Shown here piece by piece: positions 54,513 to 64,000 of a stretch of DNA of 64,000 nucleotides (the first letter of the stretch is position 1; each line of letters starts with the position of its first letter). The notes below the pieces were generated by a model, which was not told the origin of the DNA, ran no database searches, and was given only the letters and a program-made list of their open reading frames with translations. The DNA is from Pascua guehoae (taxonomy: Eukaryota > Basidiomycota > Tremellomycetes > Trichosporonales > Trichosporonaceae): positions 62,001 to 126,000 of the forward strand of contig BCJX01000007.1 in the NCBI GenBank assembly GCA_001600415.1, read 5' to 3'. The position numbers and the translations under genes are program-made.

Positions 54513-55699
54513 ATGACACAGCCAAACCCCACTGGTCCAAACGGCCCATCACCACCTTCCATCGCTGTCCCTTCGGTCTCAGCCAACGACTCGACCAACC
54601 GCCCCAACGGCGTACCTCTTTCAGCCACCTCGCAGTCGTCGATTCCCCTCAACCCCCCGCCACTCGACCCCGAGCCCCAGCCTTCGACGCCGGTAACCAA
54701 CACACTGGCGCTCATCCTGCCCCACCGCGCACTCTTCCAGCCTGCGGCGCTGCAGCTCCTCCGCAGCGCGTTTGAAGGCTACGGCCACCTCGCGCACTGG
54801 GCGCCTGTGCGTGCGCTCGGGCGCGTCATTATCGTCTACTCTACCAACGACGCGGCGGCGTGCGCCAAGCGCGAGGGAGACTATCTCCGCCTCGATGTCG
54901 ACTTTGAGCCCGAGGAGGAAAAGATGAGCGCGGGAGAGGGTCAGGAGGGATACTTTGGTCACAGGCGGACACGCTCGGGGACAAAAGGGTGAGTTGGAAC
55001 TGCGTCTTCCTATGCTGTTTTTTTTTCGGCTCGTCGTGGACGGGGATACCATCGGGATTGATGTAAGCGACCATGTCATCGGCATATTGTGTGGAGGGTC
55101 GTGCCATGAGATTGTGTGGCACGACCATGCCACCGGTTTGCTTGATCATCCATGGGCCTAGCCGAGGAGCATTGGTCGTTCTCTGGATGACACATGTCCG
55201 CGTTCGCACCGCGTGATATCCACTGCCCTCGCTGTGTTTCTCCTTTTGTTCTTGTCCCCCCATGGCCTCCACTAACAACAGCACGGTTCTTCGCGTCTAC
55301 GCCCTTCCCCCAACACCACTCAACGCCGAACCCGACTTTCTGCGCCCGCCCGAGGCAGGACGCAACTTTCTCATCTCGCCCCCCGGCTCGCCTCCCGAGG
55401 GCTGGGCACCCATTGAGGAGGAAGGGCCCAACTCGACGCCGTTGGCGGACGACCTGCGCCGTGCCCTCGAGGCTCTTCAGCTGATGGGCCGAGGACACGC
55501 CTCGGGCCCAGAGCTCATCCTCGACGAGGGTGGTGTCCAGGTCCACGTCGAGGACACGGAACAGGGCGGCGCCGTCGAGTACGGCCGTGAGATGCTGCAG
55601 AGCTCGACGCCATCGTCGTGGAGCGTCCCCGGACAGGAGCAGCGGGGCTTGTTTACGCCCTCGGGGAGGATCCTGCCCACGTCGCGCCCGCCCGTGTAG
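54513..55699 (+). CDS. RCN1: Calcipressin (RCAN), calcineurin regulator
   Basis: Exons 54513-54988 and 55282-55699; intron 293 nt with a CTAAC branch; 297 aa. A Pro/Ser-rich N-terminus is followed by an RRM-like domain (NTLALILPHRALFQPAALQLL to GRVIIVYSTNDAAAC). Then comes the family signature FLISPPGSPPEGWAPIEEE, residues 188-206, with the paired Ser191 and Ser195 that in yeast and animals are phosphorylated by MAP kinase and GSK-3 to switch the protein between activator and inhibitor of calcineurin. Cryptococcus Cbp1 is the nearest named relative. The C-terminal third is Ser/Pro-rich and less conserved. Confidence 0.9.
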
Positions 55700-56184
55700 G
55701 TGATGTGGAATGGGGGAAGACGTTGTACATAGATCATTGCATTGCACCAAAGCATATTTGTATGCATATGACACGTTTGACGACACAAGTGGCCGCGAGT
55801 TGGTCAATGTGACCCAGAGGTCCTGACACATGGTTGTCCAAAAGTGTGCCGAGTGCTGGCCGTTGATTCTTCCCTGTGTCGAGTTTGAAGGACCCACATG
55901 CATTGAGAACAGCACCAGAATACTTGGCCTATCAGCTAGTTGCTACCCTCTCAAACGGGCCTTATCCCATACACCCCCAAGATGCACTCATGTATGGAAA
56001 GAGATGGATAGGGTCGCCTGGAGGTGCACCACCACCCAGCCGCCACCGACGGAAGCAAATTTGTCCAGCAGCGGTGCCTTTGCATCACTCGGGGCAGCTG
56101 TATTGATCTGTTCAACTTCGACCTGGAAACTTGGAACATCACAGACACTCAACCACCTACCTGCATCCCCACTCTTTCGCCGCC
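55700..56184. other. Intergenic, nucleoporin promoter
   Basis: 485 bp between two genes on the same strand. No distinct motif seen. Confidence 0.5.
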
Positions 56185-58828
56185 ATGGCAGCGACACTCC
56201 CCTTCTCGCTGAAGGCGCTGCGCTCCCATGCGATCTTTGTCCCGCCCAAAGCATCCTCGAGCGACGACGGCTGGGAGCTGGTCGATGCGTCGGCAGTGCC
56301 ATCCAGTTCGGACGGGTTGCCAGCGCCCAAGTCGGCACGCGTCGCCCTGCGCGACAAGGACCTGCTTGTCGCGTTTGGACGCGAAGTGCGCATGACCAGC
56401 CTTGCTGGAGAAGGGTGGGAAGTTCACGGCGCGACCGTGGGCGGATACAAGGTGAGCTCGACCGAGGAAGGTTGTGTGTGTTTGTGCTTCCTCACTGACG
56501 TCCCAGACACTCAAGTCACCGCACCTCACCTTCCCCATCCTCCAGCTTCTCCTCAACCCCAGCGGACGTCTTCTTGCGGTCGTCGGACATCACCAGCTTG
56601 TCGTCCTCGTTCTCCCCCGTGCTGGGTTCGCGAGCAGTGTCGGCGGCGAGGTTGCTTGCCGGTGAGTTGTCTTCCCCAGGCCAACCTCAACTCACAAACA
56701 GCTCTTTCCCAATCGACGAATACCAGCACTCGCCGTCGTCGGCAAGCACCATTACCAAGGTGCGGTGGCACCCATGGGGCGAGGGCGGCAACTCGCTCTG
56801 GGTCCTGACATCGGACGGCAAGCTCTTGTGAGTTGACGAGCACCGAGGCGTCAACTGACAACAGTGAATACGACGTGCTTCGCCCACAGGACCCAGTGCA
56901 GACGTTCCGCTTCCTCCCCGAGAAGGCGCCGGCGAAGCGATCAAAGTTCTCTGCCATTGATCCTCTCTCACAATATGCGACATCATTCACATTCTCCGCC
57001 GGAGCAGTCGACTTTGCGCCGCTCATGGCGTACGTCCTCATGGCCAACGGCGAAATCTACACCATGGGACCCGTTCTCCCTCTCCACGCAGAGGTCCCTG
57101 CGACGTACCTTCAAGCGCTGCAATCGTGGACTGCCGAGCGCACACGAAGGCTGGAGGGCGACACGAGCGGGTCGGCCGAGCACGCCGCGTTAGTCGGACG
57201 CGCAGCACTGCAGTCTGCATGGGTCGACGCGGTTGTCCGGCAGGCGGCTAATGGTGCTGGCGAGGGACCACCAAAGACGAGTGGCCGTCGTGGGTTTGGA
57301 TTGCGGGACCCCGAGCCGTCACCACCCGTGGCTGATCGCCCATCACCCCCTCCAGGAATGGTCCGCGTTCACCCACCGCACCTCACGGCCTCTGGTGGGC
57401 CAGCACCAGGCGTACACCGCCCATTGATGCGGCAGGGACCCGTTCTGTTCGATCCCGCACCTCAGGAGGTCGGCAACGGCGACGAGATGGACGAGCAGGC
57501 CGCAACAGACGTTACGGTCGTGCGGAGCGAGGACGTCAACGTCGTGGCCATCGCGTGGTCTGGCGGGCGTATTGACCTCGGCGTCGAGATTGACACACCA
57601 GGCCCCCGCTGGATGACGACTCGCGACCCGGCGCCAGTTGATGTCGTCCTGCCGATTGTCGAGAGCGTCCTGGTTTCATTCCCATCGGTCGAGCAGACGG
57701 CCGAAGTCTGCACACCCACGTTCGTCCTCGACCCCGTGCACACCGACGTTCTCTACGTGCAACATGCCTTTGGCGTCGATGCCATTTCGGTCGCGCCGTG
57801 GACAACCAAGCTTGCGTCTGGCGAGGAGCTTGCGCCTAGCGATGTCGCGTGTCTCGTCGAGGCAAGGTGAGTTGGCGAAACCTCATCTTTTCAACTGACA
57901 CTGCAGCCCATCTCGCCCCATTGTCGGCGTCGTCACGTTCTGTAACATCACCCTCGGCTACGGCCTGCTCGCGCTCGCCAGCACAGGACAGCTGGCCGCG
58001 GTGGAGATGGACTTCCGCGTCCAGGACCGAGGCGATGCGTCGAGCGTGGGGACGACACCCGCCAAGCCCGAGCCTACACGCGCGTCTCCACCACCTGCGA
58101 GCGACTCCCAGTCCCTGCTCAAGCAGCCGCTCGACTACGATGCGCTACTGGCGGCGATCCGCGCCGTGCCTGATGCGCGGGCGGCGGTGCGCAAGCTTGC
58201 AGATGGACACAAGCAATTGTCCTCGATCGGCCCTGACCACCTGCGTGCTCTCGCCGAGGCTGCGGCACAGGTCCACAAGCGTGCCGAGGCGATCCGGACC
58301 GGATCCAACGCGATTGAGCGCCGCGCCGACCTTGCGAGCGCAGAGTACGCCCGCCAGCTCAAGGTGCTCCGCGAAGCGGCCACCGCTGTCCGGGCCGTCC
58401 GTGAGCACACTGCCGAGAATGCAGAACGCACACAGCGCCTAGCCGACGAACAGGCGCGGCTCGGTGCACGCCTCGATGCACTCCTCGGAACTCTCATGGC
58501 AGAGTACCGCCCACAGGTGGGAGAGGTTGAGCGGCGCTGGTTTGACGAGCTCGAGCGCCTGCGCGCACGCACATCTGGAGCCCGCGGGCGCCCAGGACTG
58601 GCCCAGCGCGCCAAGGTGCTCAAGGAGCAGTTGGGCGTCGTGCGCCCCGCGGCGGTTGCAGCGGCCGCGGCCGCGCAGGCAGACGACAAGCAGGCGACAC
58701 CGGGACATCGGCAGCTCAAGCCCCTCGAGGCGGCGCTCAACTCGCGCTCCGACGAGCTTGCGCGAATCATGCGCAAGATGGAGGGGCTGAGTGTACGCGT
58801 GGACGCTGCCGAGGTCGAGGATGAGTAA
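56185..58828 (+). CDS. NUP82: Nucleoporin, Nup82/Nup88 type
   Basis: Five exons: 56185-56451, 56507-56661, 56702-56827, 56865-57866, 57907-58828; introns 37-55 nt; 823 aa. The first half has beta-propeller signals: NPSGRLLAVVGHHQLVVLVL, KVRWHPWGEGGNSLWVLTSDG, and DVNVVAIAWSGGRIDLGVEI. From about residue 560 the chain is an alpha-helical coiled coil rich in Ala, Arg and Glu (for example LDYDALLAAIRAVPDARAAVRKL, ARLGARLDALLGTLMAEYRP). Propeller plus C-terminal coiled coil with these sequences is the plan of Nup88/Nup82, which holds the cytoplasmic mRNA-export platform on the pore. Alternatives with a WD-like half are less likely because the strand motifs are not canonical WD. Confidence 0.8.
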
Positions 58829-59638
58829 GAGGTAGTTTAGCATGCATTGCATCTAGTAGGGGGTGGAGGGGAGGCGCCCTATTGGTGTGCACGGTGGTGT
58901 AAATTGTCGTCAGTGTGAGCGATGGGTATACACGCCGATCTAAAGAAGTTATATTAAAGATTGCCACATGGCATGCATGCCACCACTTGGGATCGCCCCT
59001 ACTGCCTGATCGCCAGCATGGTGATGAACACGACTCCACTCTACCTATGAGAGGAGGGTAAAGAGCACAATGCACGCGAGCCAGCCCAAAGTCGTCTCCC
59101 ACTCCGCAGCCGCTGCCGCAGGTTGAGTGTGCTTAACATTCAAAGTGCCCTACACACCGGCACAACTGCGCCCAGGGACTGCCTACAGGTGGGCACAGTC
59201 AAGCGCCATTTGACCAGCTCTAGGCGTTGCATTGTGACACGACGAAGCGGTGTATATCACACTCCCAGCGCCGCGACCAGCCGCGACCATACGGCCCAGG
59301 TTGCACTGCCGTGAGTTGGCGGGTAAGTGGTGGCCGCCGTTTCAGGGGTCCCGAAAGCTCATGATTGTGAGCGTGTTATTGAAGTAGTCGAGTCGCCATG
59401 GCGTGAGTGCATAGTGAAGATCGAAGATGAGCACCACATCTCCCTTGACGTGCACGCCAAACTGGTGCGGTATCAGGTTGCAGACGACCCTTGGCTGTGA
59501 AGCGGTATATCAACCGCCAGGAACCTGCCCCGACGCTGCGCCCGTCGGCCATACTCGTCATTACCATCGTCTCTTGCATACATGCGTTACCACTCGCTAC
59601 CTCGCCTACTCTGCTCGCTTCCAGTCACCGCGCTGCGC
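58829..59638. other. Intergenic, converging 3' ends
   Basis: 810 bp between the nucleoporin and GLC8 stop codons. No feature recognised. Confidence 0.55.
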
Positions 59639-61109
59639 CTACTGGAGGGACCCATTGGCGCCATTGGGGAGGGCGGGCACGGGGGGCGGAACGGCGCCTG
59701 CCGCGTCGTCTTCTTCATCTTCGTCGTCCTCTGCCATTTCGCGTGCCTTTTGGAGCGCGAGGGCGGCCTCGTTGCCATAGTGCATTGCGCGCTTCTTTTC
59801 AAAGTCGCGCTTGTGCGCGCGCTGCTCTTCGTCCATGCCCTCCTCGTCGCTGTCGACAAAGACGTCGGGCTCGGCATTGCCCGCGTTGCCCGACGTGTTG
59901 GCGTAGGTCGCGCCGAGGAGGTGCGGAATGGCCGCCGACGGCGACGACGGCTGGCCCGGGCGGACAGGGTGGGCCTTGTCGGGAAGCGAAAACGAGGCAG
60001 AGCGGGACGAGCCCGACGACGTCGCAATGGACGGGCGGCGGGCGTTGTTGGATGTGTTTTCGGCAAGCTCCCTGGTGTACGCCGTTGGGCTGGGGCGTTA
60101 GTGGTGCGGCCTCGGGCGTGTGTGCTGAGTCTGTTGTGTATCCGGGCTTAACAGGAGAAGCACTATAGGCCGGATGCAGCACACCGACGTGCAAGAGGGC
60201 TCAAGCTCGTGCTCGAGCTACAAACAAGACCTACCTCGACGTGTGGCTCTGGCTCTGGCTCTGGCTGTCACCCGACATCGAATAGCCGCTCAAGTCGAGC
60301 TCGGGAACCTCTGGTGGGTCAGCATTGTCGTCAGCAGTAGGACCCACCGCCAATGCCAAGGACGACATCGTTCTCGGCGTCGTAGCGTACATAGGGCGTC
60401 TTGGGCTCGTCAATCTTCCTAGTTTGTGTCAGTTGAATCGAGTCGGGAGCGAAGGAAGGCAGGGTCAGTGTGGGTCAGAGCCTCGAGTGGTGGCGAGGAA
60501 GCGATTGGGGGCGTCGGCGGGTTCCGGCGATGCGCCCCACACGAGCCCCCGAGACACCATACGGCCCCACGGCGGCTGCGCCCGAGTCTGGAGTCTTGAT
60601 GCGTGCGACGGGGCACTCAACTCACATGAGCGAGTCCTTCTGAATCTCGGTGAGCGCAATGTTGGCCTCGTCCCATTGCAAGCTGTGCGTCAGCGCCGTG
60701 GGTCCATGTCGCCCCATCCGCTGTGCGTCCGTCTTTGTCCGTCACAGGTCGCACACGTCGTCCTCGATGAGCCTCCACAGTCCCCCACGCCAATTCGACT
60801 CGTCAGTACGCACCGGTCGCCGCGTGGGTCGCTGGGGTTGGCGCTAACGCTGCTGCGGATGGGGTTCTTGAGAATGCCCCGCGGCGGGGGCGGGCGGTCA
60901 TGGCTCGACTGGAGCGGCGCCGAGGGTCGTCGCTCAGAGTTGGCCTGGGCCTCGGCAGCAATGATCGCCGCGTCCGCCGCGGGGAGCATGACAATGTCGT
61001 CGGCGTCGTTGGCGGCCTCGGCGATAATCTCGCTGTTGGTCACGGGCGGAATGGCAATGTGCGATGGGTGCGCGTGCGTGTCGGCGTAGGGCGGCTTGCC
61101 GTCGGACAT
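59639..61109 (-). CDS. GLC8: Protein phosphatase 1 inhibitor-2 homolog
   Basis: Exons (minus): 61109-60814, 60682-60626, 60418-60348, 60310-60235, 60089-59639; introns 131, 207, 37 and 145 nt; 316 aa. All three PP1-contact elements of inhibitor-2 are present: RGILKN (residues 77-82), [13 protein letters not shown] (119-131, with the regulatory Thr125 of TPY) preceded by [14 protein letters not shown], and the helix [20 protein letters not shown] (from 263) that covers the active site. Rest is disordered, with QSQSQSH near 180. Yeast Glc8 is the namesake; phosphorylation of the TPY Thr activates Glc7. Several introns are longer than the genome norm; each splice is fixed by family conservation and frame. 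Confidence 0.9.
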
Positions 61110-62367
61110 TGTGGGAGGTAAGGAGGGTGTGGTGGTCGACTGGGTCGGGGTCGGGGGTCGGGGTCGCTGGGGGTGGAAGTTTGTTCTTTGTTGGGATGAG
61201 AGGTTGATGAGTGGGATGACGAGCGAGTTGGTAGTGGCAAGAGCCAGACGGGGGTGGGGGTGGGAGAGTGGACCTGGTTGGACTGGACAGGGTGCAGGCG
61301 TGTTGCCTCCGCACGACCCACAGGCCAGGCACCAACAGTCAATGGGTGCAAGGTGCAGAGAAGCACAGGGCCAAGGCCATTCAGCGGCAAGCGAGGCGAG
61401 AATCCTCCAATGACATCATCTTAGGTAATGTCGCGTGGTCGTGTGGACATGACTACACTCTCCGCTTTATGCCACCAGAAACCTTTCGCCAGCGCATGCC
61501 GCGTGCCGGCAACCCACCCATGGCCACCCAGCACGGCCAGCACCCAGCCAAGCGCTCCGCGCGCGCCTTCCTGACTGTCGCCCAACATGCAACTGACACC
61601 ATGGCATACCTCATGTTGTCATGTTGGCGGGCATGCAGAATGCGCCGCTGCGCGCCGCGCCCTTGTGCTAAACGGGGGGTTTGCCGCTGGCAGCCACTGT
61701 CCACCAGTGTTGCACGCAGGCCTCGCAACCAAGCAGAATGCCGCGAGTTGAGGTATTTGGTCTGAGGCACTTGTGAACCACTACTTCGAACTCATGTAAC
61801 CAATACATTGAAGCGCTACAGCCCCTGCGTGAATCCCAGTCCTGAGTGTAAGATACATGGAGCGCTGGTGCTCTGCTATGTATGTCAGATTGTGCAAGAC
61901 TGCGTGCATGTAGCGCATGTAGCGCATGTAGCGCTGCGACTCGACAATTTGCCTTGCGCATGCATGTGGCCGCGACATGCGCGCGACAGGACACTGCGCG
62001 CGTAGCGCCACCGCGTTTCAGAAACGTCACTGAACGCGTCGCGCGCGCGGTGCTTGAACGCTGTCATCTGCAATGTCGGTGCTTCAAAGTCGAAAAAATC
62101 TCGGTGGGTGGGGATAAACAACGCTGTGCGCCCTCCTGGGTTGTTTATATACCCAAAATCCAAGGCCCCATGGCCTCTAATTGCACCCCCCACTTTGTGA
62201 ATGTGACCCTGAGACCTGGGGACATGGGAGGGGGGCAACAGGTGACCTTCTGTGTCACCACTCTTACCTCATTGGAAACCCCCACTCTCTGCTCATTCCT
62301 CTGTCTCTCTCTCACCACCTTCCCCTCCCACCTCTCGACCTCCTCCACCTCCGTCGACGTTCAAAAC
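61110..62367. other. Divergent promoter region with a 9-bp tandem repeat
   Basis: 1.26 kb between GLC8 and the last gene. It holds the GCATGTAGC triplet repeat (61906-61932) and GCGCGC-rich patches near 62040. No gene seen. Confidence 0.55.
61906..61932. repeat. 9-bp tandem repeat GCATGTAGC x3
   Basis: Three perfect head-to-tail copies in intergenic DNA. Confidence 0.9.
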
Positions 62368-64000
62368 ATGGCGCCGCGCACCGCCAACGGTGGTGAGTTA
62401 CCAAAACAACACGAAAAGACCCTGTGGCCTGTGACACATCACGACGCCAGTGATAACAACACTTACCACAACATTCCGGCACCGTCACTCACCCGCCGAT
62501 ACATGCTAACACCGGTCCAGTCGGCGGCACCCAAAACGACCCGATCTTCGTCGACTCATCGGATAGCGACGACGCGCCGGCGCGACCTCCGACCCCGTCC
62601 CAACGCCGCAAAGGAAAGAGCAAGACGAAGATCAAGAAGAGACTCGGGCCGCAGCGCAAGCCCGGTTCGTACGCGTGGGTTGGGCTCGATTCGTCTGGCG
62701 CGTCAAGCTCGGATGATATCATCCGCGCCATTGAGCGCAGGACGGAGAAGAACCAGCAACGCTCAAACCTGGGTATGTACCACAGTCTTGATCACCGTCG
62801 CCATGCACCGGTCGGTTCTTGCCTTCCCTTGCTTCTTGCGGGCAAGAGTGACAAGAGTGATGGACTGGCGTGCCTTCCTCGCTACTACCCACACACCTTC
62901 CTTGCTTTTAAACCCAGCATTGTTGCCCCGTGCGCAGCCATGTGCAATGTTGGGTGTTCCCACGCACAGTTCGCTTCCGTGTGCACCGTTCGCTCCGATC
63001 GCTCTCTCCTGGGAGCGCCCTGTGTGCTGCCGAGCATCAAGCAAGCGGTGTCCCGACGTGTCCGAAGTCTGGTCCACCACTACCACTTGCATAACTCTCC
63101 TGTTGCGCCAATGCCTTTGTCTCAAAACTCACAATGCAGCCAAGAGTCCTGTCAATAAATCCGCGTCCCCGGCGGTCAAGCGCTCCTCGACATCTTCAAC
63201 TGCCTCGCCAGTCCGCTGTAAGTCACCGAATATGCCGATGCACCGGCTGACACCACTAGCTCGAGGGAACTTTGACTGTGCGCTCACATTACTCACCTTG
63301 CCCTTGCTGACCATAGCTCCTTCCTCATCACAACCTATCGCTTCTTCCTCCTCCCAACCCGTTGTAGCGAGGAAACGCACCCGTGTCTCCAGCGCATTCC
63401 ACGGCAACGCAGAGGCAGGACCCTCGCGACGACCGGCCGAGATCTCGAGCGATGACGATAGGGGCCACCGCCACAAGCGGGCTCGTCGTTTGTCCCAACT
63501 GGGCCATAGCAGTGCTAATGGCTTCAACGGTGCGACAGAACTCTCCAGCCCACCACCAGCCGCTGGGATCTTACAGGAGACCAGCGGTGCTGGGTCATGG
63601 TCGCACCCGATCCCGCTCGGGAGGCGTCCATCGCCGCCATCAACACCGCCACCACCCCCTCTGTCCTCTCAACCACCTTCATCATCCATCTTATCGGAGA
63701 CGACAGGCACCGACTCTTGGTCGCACCCTGGGCAGCTTATGGCGCCACGGCGCTCCACTCCGGATGCTACACCTCATGACCGGCACAAGCAGAAGGCCCG
63801 CAAGCACATGGGCGCCAAGCGCCCACAGCGTCGACAGTCGGCATCAATCACACCACCTCAACCCAATGGCCCTGCGCCTGATGACTCTCTGTTACATTCC
63901 CCCCGCGCTGGGCCATCGTGGCGGACTGTCCAGCAGCAGGAGCGCGAGGCGACGCCAGAGGTCAACGATGGGAAGGTGAACGGATCCGCGACACCTGTGG
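62368..64000 (+). CDS. Disordered nuclear-type protein with SUMO-interaction-like motif, 3' end missing
   Basis: Exons 62368-62392, 62521-62772, 63140-63217, and 63317 to beyond the window; introns 128, 367 and 99 nt. About 346 residues are visible. Residues 14-26 read NDPIFVDSSDSDD, a hydrophobic core followed by acidic and Ser residues, the form of a SUMO-interaction motif; a second weaker one is AEISSDDD. Basic patches (RRKGKSKTKIKKRLG, KRARR) could be nuclear signals. Two copies of a segment ending SWSHP (ETSGAGSWSHP and ETTGTDSWSHP) form an internal repeat. Nothing folded is recognised so far; the catalytic or binding part may lie downstream. A DNA-repair or SUMO-pathway scaffold is possible but not shown. 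Confidence 0.7.
   Translation, partial: MAPRTANGGELPKQHEKTLWPVTHHDASDNNTYHNIPAPSLTRRYMLTPVQSAAPKTTRSSSTHRIATTRRRDLRPRPNAAKERARRRSRRDSGRSASPVRTRGLGSIRLARQARMISSAPLSAGRRRTSNAQTWVCTTVLITVAMHRSVLAFPCFLRARVTRVMDWRAFLATTHTPSLLLNPALLPRAQPCAMLGVPTHSSLPCAPFAPIALSWERPVCCRASSKRCPDVSEVWSTTTTCITLLLRQCLCLKTHNAAKSPVNKSASPAVKRSSTSSTASPVRCKSPNMPMHRLTPLARGNFDCALTLLTLPLLTIAPSSSQPIASSSSQPVVARKRTRVSSAFHGNAEAGPSRRPAEISSDDDRGHRHKRARRLSQLGHSSANGFNGATELSSPPPAAGILQETSGAGSWSHPIPLGRRPSPPSTPPPPPLSSQPPSSSILSETTGTDSWSHPGQLMAPRRSTPDATPHDRHKQKARKHMGAKRPQRRQSASITPPQPNGPAPDDSLLHSPRAGPSWRTVQQQEREATPEVNDGKVNGSATPV

Noticed and set aside
1..64000. CRISPR arrays, prokaryotic operons or a biosynthetic gene cluster
   Set aside because: No regularly spaced repeats; genes are spliced eukaryotic units of unrelated function on both strands.

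Overview
The window is nuclear DNA of a GC-rich basidiomycete yeast. The evidence is: genes with many very short GT-AG introns (mostly 35-60 nt, often with CTGAC or CTAAC branch sites), codons ending in C or G, an arginine gene for the mitochondrion, a fungal site-2 protease, a Zap1-type zinc regulator, secreted plant-polymer hydrolases and a fungal heme peroxidase. Tremellomycetes, and within them Trichosporonales, fit best, but that rank is inferred without a database search. All exon coordinates were set by hand from splice signals, protein-family fit and reading-frame arithmetic.

Layout. 1-16 kb: the 3' part of a threonine aldolase, the zinc regulator ZAP1 (minus), a two-membrane-span glycoprotein of unknown function, a short-chain dehydrogenase, a beta-hydroxyacid dehydrogenase with a doubled C-terminal domain, and a GPI-anchored PEBP-like protein. 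16-25 kb: a GH43 glycosidase (minus) with a small transposon-like element in an intron, a relic of phosphoglycerate mutase, an intron-containing tRNA-Ser, a tandem repeat, a glutathione transferase (minus), a seven-span membrane protein and an APH-type kinase. 27-40 kb: a type I membrane protein, a DHA1-like MFS transporter, a secreted heme peroxidase with a Cys-rich tail (minus), a dead glutaminase gene (minus) and the site-2 protease. 40-51 kb: an intron-containing tRNA-Met (minus), a mitochondrial HMG-box protein (minus) divergent from ARG8, a polygalacturonase and a Dal5-like MFS transporter. 52-64 kb: nicotinamidase PNC1 (minus), calcipressin, a Nup82/Nup88-type nucleoporin, PP1 inhibitor-2 GLC8 (minus), and the start of a disordered protein with a SUMO-interaction-like motif that runs off the right edge.

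There is no operon or obvious biosynthetic cluster. Working links are limited: GH43, GH28 and the peroxidase are secreted or plant-matter enzymes; ARG8 and the HMG-box protein share a promoter region and both look mitochondrial; calcipressin and GLC8 both regulate phosphatases. The least ordinary content is the DNA between and inside genes: a two-copy inverted-repeat element family (one copy makes up most of a GH43 intron), a second 242-bp inverted-repeat element, a degenerate 170-bp tandem repeat beside a tRNA gene, two gene relics whose lesions can be read base by base, and two tRNA genes with 15-16 nt introns. I found no CRISPR, rRNA, virus or toxin gene.
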